From: Nitrospiria bacterium
GTDB lineage: Bacteria; Nitrospirota; Nitrospiria; JACQBZ01
NCBI GenBank assembly: GCA_919901335.1
Contig: CAKKOZ010000023.1
Span: forward strand, 1-10,082
Length of the DNA: 10,082 nt
Direction: 5' to 3'
Position 1 is the stretch's first letter, and every line of letters starts with the position of its first letter. Below the pieces are notes generated by a model. The model did no database searches, was not told the DNA's origin, and worked only from the letters and a program-made list of their open reading frames with translations. Of the stretch, positions 6,346-10,082 are shown piece after piece. A program made the translations under genes and the position numbers.

Positions 6346-7521
6346 ATGACCGAGCCTCGACCCGACTGCGCCGTGGCGCATTATCACGAGATCGCCCTGA
6401 AAGGCGGCAACCGGCCGATGTTCATCCGGCGGCTGACGGACAATCTTCGAAAGGCCGTGCAGGGCTTGGGTAAGATCCGGATCCTATCCCCCCGCGGACG
6501 GATTCTTTTATATCTAAACGAAGAAACACCCTGGCCAATCTTAAGCGAGCGGTTAAGCGGGATTTTCGGCATTGCCAATTTTTCAGCCGCCTACCGCTGT
6601 CCCACGGAACCGGAAGCGATCGAGGCTTTGGTCAACCGGCTTCTCGATTCGAAAACATTTAAAACGTTTCGAATCTCGGCACGGCGGGGCGATAAAGCCT
6701 ATCCTCTCACCTCGATGGAATTGAACATCCGGCTGGGCCGTCACGTTCAAGAGAAGACAAGGGCCCGCGTCGATCTGGAACAGCCGGAACTCACCATCCA
6801 TGTGGAAATTCTACAGCGCGAGGCACTGGTCTATTTTGAAAAACTGGGCGGTCCGGGCGGGCTGCCCGTGGGCGTCAGCGGTCATGTGTTAAGCCTGATC
6901 TCGGGCGGGATCGATTCGCCGGTGGCATCCTACCTCATGATGAAGCGGGGTTGCACCATCGGCTTTCTTCATTTTCACGGCTATCCTCATTTAACGAAGG
7001 CCTCGCTGGAAAAAGCGGAAGAGCTGGTCCAGCACCTGACCCGGCATCAATTCGAGTCACGCCTCTACGCCGTGGCTTTCGGCGAGGTCCAACGGCTGAT
7101 CGTTCTGAACGTTCCGCCGCCCCTTCGCGTCGTTTTGTACCGGCGATTCATGCTGCGAATCGCCGAAGAGATCGCCCATCGGGAACGGGCCAAGGCCATC
7201 ATCACGGGTGAGAATCTGGGACAGGTCGCCTCTCAGACGCTGGACAACCTGACCGTCATCCAAGAGGCGGCCCGCCTTCCGATCCTCCGGCCGCTCATCG
7301 GATTCGACAAGGACGAAATCATCGAGACGGCCAAGGCGATCGGGACCTATCCCGTCTCGATTCAACCGGACCAGGACTGCTGCCGACTCTTCATACCGCC
7401 GCACCCGTCCGTCGCGGCCCAATTGAATGACATCGAAAAAGCGGAGCGAAATCTGGACGTTTCAGGTCTTGTCAAAATGGGACTGGAGACGGTGGAGCGG
7501 ATGGCGTTTACGTTTCCTTAA
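6346..7521 (+). CDS. thiI: tRNA 4-thiouridine synthase ThiI, rhodanese-less form (391 aa)
   Basis: ThiI adenylates uridine 8 of tRNA and replaces its oxygen with sulfur; in many bacteria it also supports thiamine thiazole synthesis. Residues 1-60 form the N-terminal ferredoxin-like domain, about 60-170 the THUMP domain, then the adenylation domain with the PP-loop SGGIDS (186-191). The conserved cysteine region is DQDCCRLF, giving adjacent Cys345 and Cys346. The protein ends near residue 391, so the C-terminal rhodanese domain of the 482-residue E. coli enzyme is absent, as in Bacillus subtilis ThiI, where a dedicated cysteine desulfurase delivers sulfur. No desulfurase gene is nearby. It starts 8 nt after sdhE with an AGGGG ribosome binding site that overlaps the sdhE stop, so it is probably the last gene of the run. 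Confidence 0.94.
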   Translation: MTEPRPDCAVAHYHEIALKGGNRPMFIRRLTDNLRKAVQGLGKIRILSPRGRILLYLNEETPWPILSERLSGIFGIANFSAAYRCPTEPEAIEALVNRLLDSKTFKTFRISARRGDKAYPLTSMELNIRLGRHVQEKTRARVDLEQPELTIHVEILQREALVYFEKLGGPGGLPVGVSGHVLSLISGGIDSPVASYLMMKRGCTIGFLHFHGYPHLTKASLEKAEELVQHLTRHQFESRLYAVAFGEVQRLIVLNVPPPLRVVLYRRFMLRIAEEIAHRERAKAIITGENLGQVASQTLDNLTVIQEAARLPILRPLIGFDKDEIIETAKAIGTYPVSIQPDQDCCRLFIPPHPSVAAQLNDIEKAERNLDVSGLVKMGLETVERMAFTFP

Positions 7522-7562
7522 ACCACCGTGCGGTTCGATTTGTAAACTTGCTTCTGTTGATC

Positions 7563-7570
7563 GGAGGAGG
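7563..7570 (+). promoter_or_regulatory. Strong ribosome binding site of the ACT-domain gene
   Basis: GGAGGAGG ends four bases before the ATG at 7575, or seven bases if the upstream GGAGG is used. It decides the start against an in-frame TTG at 7548, which would add nine residues. Confidence 0.7.
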
Positions 7571-7574
7571 GCCC

Positions 7575-8123
7575 ATGAACCGATTCGTCATCATCACGGC
7601 CGCGGGGCCTGACCGGCCCGGCATCGTTGCCGGGATCACGCGCGTTCTCTACAAAACAGGCTGCAATATCGAAGATACGAGCATGACCCTTCTCCGGGGC
7701 GAGTTCGCGATGATGCTGATCGTGAAACTGCCCCAGCGGTTGAAAGTACAGGATCTCGAACACCACTTTAAGGCCGTCAAGAAATCCCTCGGCCTTGCGC
7801 TCCTGATGAAACCGCTTTCGGTGAAGGAAGCCCGACGGAATAAAAAGCCGGCGGGCCATCCGTTTATCCTCTCAGTCTACGGCTCCGATCACCCCGGCAT
7901 CGTCTACCGCGTGACCCGCCTGCTGACCTCTCGTGCGATCAATGTCACGGACATGAACACCCGCGTGATCGGCCCGGTGAGAAAACCGATCTATGTCATG
8001 GTTCTGGAAGTGGAGATCCCGGAAAAAGTCAGGATCGAAGGCCTGAAGACCGCGCTTCGAACACTACAGAAGGCGGTGAAGGTGGACATGGCCCTTCACC
8101 CAGTGGAATCGGCTCAGTTCTGA
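7575..8123 (+). CDS. Two-ACT-domain regulatory protein, GcvR-like (182 aa)
   Basis: The protein consists of two ACT domains, about residues 3-80 and 96-175. Each opens with the ligand-binding pattern of the family: AAGPDRPGIVAGI in the first and SVYGSDHPGIVYRVT in the second. This is the architecture of GcvR, the accessory repressor of the E. coli glycine cleavage operon, which acts by binding GcvA and has no DNA-binding domain itself. No gcv gene or GcvA-like regulator is in the window, so the exact role is open; amino-acid sensing is the safe statement. A short linker rich in Lys/Arg (84-93) separates the domains. The stop is separated from the deformylase ATG by a single base, so the two are surely co-transcribed. 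Confidence 0.85.
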   Translation: MNRFVIITAAGPDRPGIVAGITRVLYKTGCNIEDTSMTLLRGEFAMMLIVKLPQRLKVQDLEHHFKAVKKSLGLALLMKPLSVKEARRNKKPAGHPFILSVYGSDHPGIVYRVTRLLTSRAINVTDMNTRVIGPVRKPIYVMVLEVEIPEKVRIEGLKTALRTLQKAVKVDMALHPVESAQF

Positions 8124-8124
8124 G

Positions 8125-8619
8125 ATGGCCGTTCAAAAAATAATTCAATATCCCCATCCGATTCTGAAAAGCCGTTCCGAGACGGTTCAGACGATTGATG
8201 AACGAGTCGTCCGGATCATAAAAAATCTTCTCGACACCCTGACGGCCTCGCCCGGCGTCGCCATCGCCGCGCCGCAGATCGGCGAGGCGGATCGGATTAT
8301 TATCTGTGATGTTTCCGGAAAGATCAAAGAAAAAAATCACGGGCGGATCATCCTAGTGAACCCCCTGATTCGCCATCGGGAAGGAAAGAAAATTTTTCGG
8401 GAAGGCTGCCTGAGCGTGCCGGACTATACTGGAAATGTGAGTCGTGCGGACAAGGTCTGGGTGGAAGGCCTGGATCAGGAAGGGCGGCCGATCCGCCTGA
8501 TCGCAGAAGGCTTTGAGGCCCTCGCCCTCCAACATGAGATCGATCACATGGACGGCATTCTATTTCTGGATCGGATCGCCTCGCTCAGCACGGATATCTT
8601 CAGGCGTAAAACCTATTAA
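8125..8619 (+). CDS. def: Peptide deformylase (164 aa)
   Basis: The enzyme removes the formyl group from the N-terminal methionine of new proteins at the ribosome. The three family motifs are present: motif I GVAIAAPQIG (44-53), motif II EGCLSVP with metal-ligand Cys95, and motif III QHEIDHMDG with His137, catalytic Glu138 and His141. Motif I has alanine where the usual GxGxAAPQ has its second glycine. The length matches type 1 bacterial enzymes. Translation probably depends on coupling with the ACT-domain gene one base upstream, because no clear Shine-Dalgarno is seen in front. The usual partner fmt (methionyl-tRNA formyltransferase) is not here. The Nudix gene follows after 15 nt. Confidence 0.95.
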   Translation: MAVQKIIQYPHPILKSRSETVQTIDERVVRIIKNLLDTLTASPGVAIAAPQIGEADRIIICDVSGKIKEKNHGRIILVNPLIRHREGKKIFREGCLSVPDYTGNVSRADKVWVEGLDQEGRPIRLIAEGFEALALQHEIDHMDGILFLDRIASLSTDIFRRKTY

Positions 8620-8634
8620 CGGAGAAGAACAGCG

Positions 8635-9036
8635 GTGTCCAACACGGATCCCATGATTGAGGTCGCCGCCGGTGTCATGATTCGGGATGGGCGCTATCTG
8701 ATCACGCAACGGCTTGAAACCTCCCCTCACGGCGGCCTGTGGGAATTTCCGGGAGGCAAGCGCCATCCGGAGGAGTCACTGCGGGATTGTCTCCGCCGCG
8801 AGTTAAAAGAGGAGTTGGATATTACGGTGCAGGTGGGCGAGGAGTTGAGGGTGATCCGGCACGACTATCCGGACGCCGCCGTAAAGCTGCATTTCTACCG
8901 CTGCACGATTCTGGACGGGACCCCGCGGGCGCTGGGAAATCAGGCCTATCGTTGGGTTTCCCGTTCCGAGCTGTCGGAGTTCGCCTTTCCCGAGGCCAAT
9001 CGGTCCTTCATTCGGGAATTACAAGATCATCCCTGA
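8635..9036 (+). CDS. MutT-like Nudix hydrolase (133 aa)
   Basis: A Nudix box is clear at residues 41-63: Gly41, Glu47, then REL.EEL.I with Arg55, Glu56, Glu59 and Glu60. These residues hold Mg2+ for cleaving nucleoside diphosphate-X bonds. The start of the domain (VAAGVMIRDGRYLITQR, then GGLWEFPGGK) is the pattern of MutT/8-oxo-dGTP diphosphatases, which cleanse oxidised nucleotides. The box ends in EELDI where MutT has EE-x-G-I, a mild deviation. The chosen GTG start follows GGAGAAG (8621-8627); an ATG at 8653 is an alternative that shortens the product by six residues. A different nucleotide substrate cannot be excluded. It is the last gene of this short run. Confidence 0.87.
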   Translation: MSNTDPMIEVAAGVMIRDGRYLITQRLETSPHGGLWEFPGGKRHPEESLRDCLRRELKEELDITVQVGEELRVIRHDYPDAAVKLHFYRCTILDGTPRALGNQAYRWVSRSELSEFAFPEANRSFIRELQDHP

Positions 9037-9045
9037 ACGGGCGAT

Positions 9046-9074
9046 TTGACATTTTAATTATGGCGATCTAAAAT
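9046..9074 (+). promoter_or_regulatory. Near-consensus sigma70 promoter of the CBS gene
   Basis: A perfect TTGACA (9046-9051) lies 17 bp from TAAAAT (9069-9074), starting right after the mutT-like stop. Transcription would begin near 9081. The ATG at 9073 falls inside the -10 box and cannot be translated from this message, which supports the start at 9103. Confidence 0.75.
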
Positions 9075-9102
9075 GGGGCCTCTATCCAACAGCGGAGTAA
9101 CC

Positions 9103-9492
9103 ATGAAGCGCCCCTTGGCGGTAATGATGAGCCGGACCGTACGAACGATTCAGACGGAGGCAACGCTTCTGGAAGCGGCCGCCCTGATGCGGGAGCTGCG
9201 CGTCGGCGCACTGATGGTCGAAGAGGAGGGCCGCCTCGTCGGGATCGTCAGCGAAACCGATCTGGTTCGAAAGGGAATCGCCGAAGGCCGGGATGTCCGC
9301 CAGGACAAGATCCGGGCCATCATGAGCAGCCCGATCATCACGATTGACATTGACCGGCCGGCCGGCGACGCCAGCGATCTGATGAGCGAGAAAGGCATCC
9401 GGCATCTGGCCGTGACGGACGGCGGGAAGATCGTGGGCGTTATATCGGTGCGGGACCTTCTCCGTTATTATAAAAACTGGGGCGCGTTTTAA
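9103..9492 (+). CDS. Two-CBS-domain protein (129 aa)
   Basis: The product is a bare pair of CBS motifs, residues about 8-61 (VRTIQTEATLLEAAALM ... GIVSETDL) and 72-125 (ITIDIDRPAGDASDLM ... GVISVRDLL), which fold together as one Bateman module. Such modules bind adenine nucleotides such as AMP, ATP or SAM and act as energy or ligand sensors. There is no fused enzyme, channel or DNA-binding domain, so its partner is unknown. The ATG at 9103 is preferred: GGAG (9094-9097) is five bases upstream, and the earlier in-frame ATG at 9073 overlaps the promoter -10 box. It has its own strong promoter and a terminator at its end, so it is probably transcribed alone. Confidence 0.9.
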   Translation: MKRPLAVMMSRTVRTIQTEATLLEAAALMRELRVGALMVEEEGRLVGIVSETDLVRKGIAEGRDVRQDKIRAIMSSPIITIDIDRPAGDASDLMSEKGIRHLAVTDGGKIVGVISVRDLLRYYKNWGAF

Positions 9493-9517
9493 TTTTTCAG
9501 TAAGTCTTTAGATCGAT

Positions 9518-9552
9518 AAAAAAAAGGCCCCGTGTTGCGGGGCCTTTTTTTT
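9518..9552. terminator. Bidirectional intrinsic terminator between convergent genes
   Basis: Arms GGCCCCG (9526-9532) and CGGGGCC (9538-9544) enclose a TGTTG loop. Eight A precede the stem and eight T follow it, so it can stop transcription from both sides: the CBS gene on the plus strand and the ferredoxin gene on the minus strand. Confidence 0.95.
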
Positions 9553-9575
9553 AGAATGGCTCTTGGATCCCCGGT

Positions 9576-9953
9576 TTAGGCGCCTGCGAACTTGCCCGCC
9601 ATGGGACCGGACCGCACCTTGGCCCAGATCTTGGCCGAGTCAATCTCCTTGCCCGGATTGATCTTCCTCGCCTTTTCGAGAAGCACTTCCTTCGATTCCG
9701 GCCATGCGGGATCCGCGATGCAGCACTCGTCCACCGGACAGACCGCGGCGCATTGAGGCTCGTCGAAATGGCCGACGCATTCGGTGCAACGATCATACGA
9801 GATCACGTAAATCCCGTCGCCCACCGCGATGCCTTCCGTCACATTGCACTCTTTGGCTTCCGAAGCGCTCCGAGTCTCAAAGATCGCCTCGTTGGGACAT
9901 TCGGGCAGACAGGCGCCGCAGTTGATGCAGTTATCTGCGATCAGTAATGACAT
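9576..9953 (-). CDS. Alvin-type 2[4Fe-4S] ferredoxin with insertion and C-terminal extension (125 aa)
   Basis: A low-potential electron carrier. Cluster I is bound by Cys9, 12, 15 (CINCGACLPEC) plus Cys72; cluster II by Cys56, 59, 68 (CTECVGHFDEPQC) plus Cys19. The eight-residue gap between Cys59 and Cys68 is the mark of the Allochromatium vinosum (Alvin) type, as is the CPVD....DP segment after it. Compared with the 82-residue A. vinosum protein, this one has an extra stretch of about 15 residues between the motifs (about 26-47, holding an additional Cys36) and about 20 more residues at the C-terminus; Cys77-Cys78 are also extra or shifted. AAGGGGG (plus-strand 9961-9967) is a good ribosome binding site seven bases before the ATG. 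Partners may be 2-oxoacid:ferredoxin oxidoreductases or nitrogenase-type enzymes; none is visible here. Confidence 0.92.
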   Translation of the reverse strand: MSLLIADNCINCGACLPECPNEAIFETRSASEAKECNVTEGIAVGDGIYVISYDRCTECVGHFDEPQCAAVCPVDECCIADPAWPESKEVLLEKARKINPGKEIDSAKIWAKVRSGPMAGKFAGA

Positions 9954-10041
9954 AGGCTTTCCCCCTTCTTAAATGGTTGGCGCGTTTTGTCGATCCGTTT
10001 CATCCGCAGATTAGAGCCCCATCGCTTCATCATGGAGGTTT

Positions 10042-10071
10042 ATTCTAACGCACCGATTTCAACCTAGTCAA
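10042..10071 (-). promoter_or_regulatory. Sigma70-type promoter of the ferredoxin gene
   Basis: On the minus strand TTGACT (10071-10066) and TAGAAT (10047-10042) are 18 bp apart. The predicted start near 10035 gives a leader of about 80 nt before the ATG at 9953. I see no riboswitch or other recognisable structure in that leader. Confidence 0.6.
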
Positions 10072-10082
10072 TATAAAATTTA

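Noticed and set aside
7522..7562. Short ACCG-TG-CGGT hairpin after thiI as a terminator
   Set aside because: The stem is only four to five base pairs and no T run follows, so a transcription stop here cannot be supported.
9073..9102. Earlier ATG for the CBS protein
   Set aside because: This ATG lies within the -10 hexamer of the promoter, upstream of the expected transcription start; the ATG at 9103 has a good ribosome binding site.
9942..10034. Short minus-strand upstream reading frame in the ferredoxin leader, beginning MMKRWGS and ending just inside the ferredoxin gene
   Set aside because: It has no Shine-Dalgarno (the bases before it are AACCTCC), and the product is not recognisable; a regulatory leader peptide cannot be supported.

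Overview
The window looks like chromosomal DNA of a GC-rich, free-living bacterium that is probably anaerobic, microaerophilic or autotrophic. Four things point this way: a type-E succinate dehydrogenase/fumarate reductase pair (SdhB plus a CCG-domain SdhE), an Alvin-type 2[4Fe-4S] ferredoxin, an archease-RtcB pair, and a ThiI without rhodanese domain. Nitrospirota or a neighbouring deep-branching phylum is my best guess, but this is inference from gene content only; there is no rRNA or other phylogenetic marker.

Layout. Positions 1-180 are mobile-element territory: the first codons of an IS200-like/REP-associated tyrosine transposase run off the left edge on the minus strand, its upstream GGGGTCAGAGT motif lies at 98-114, and a perfect 28-bp palindrome ending in GTAG/CTAC lies at 141-168. 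A conserved small protein of unknown function follows on the minus strand (178-441). A rhomboid protease (678-1403, plus strand) comes next. From 1459 to 7521 a tight run of six plus-strand genes reads M24 peptidase, archease, rtcB, sdhB, sdhE, thiI, with two 4-nt ATGA overlaps and all gaps under 25 nt, behind a good sigma70 promoter at 1409-1437. A second short run (7575-9036) holds a two-ACT-domain protein, peptide deformylase and a Nudix hydrolase. A two-CBS-domain protein (9103-9492) has its own near-consensus promoter. A bidirectional terminator at 9526-9552 separates it from a convergent ferredoxin gene (9576-9953, minus strand), which has its own promoter at 10042-10071.

How the genes fit together. 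Archease activates RtcB, and together they ligate RNA with 2',3'-cyclic phosphate ends (tRNA splicing or repair). ThiI makes 4-thiouridine in tRNA, and deformylase trims new proteins, so much of the window is upkeep of translation. SdhB-SdhE form the electron-transfer arm of a soluble or peripheral fumarate reductase/succinate dehydrogenase whose flavoprotein is not present here. The ferredoxin is a low-potential carrier that would suit 2-oxoacid:ferredoxin oxidoreductases. I found no CRISPR array, tRNA, rRNA, phage or defence island. Most of the window is ordinary core-type sequence; the unusual parts are the palindrome next to the transposase, the nonanucleotide repeats at the rtcB start, the SdhB cluster variant and the enlarged ferredoxin. 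Gaps between genes are all under 300 bases; the largest (442-677) shows only a ribosome binding site at each end and a possible promoter next to the rhomboid gene.
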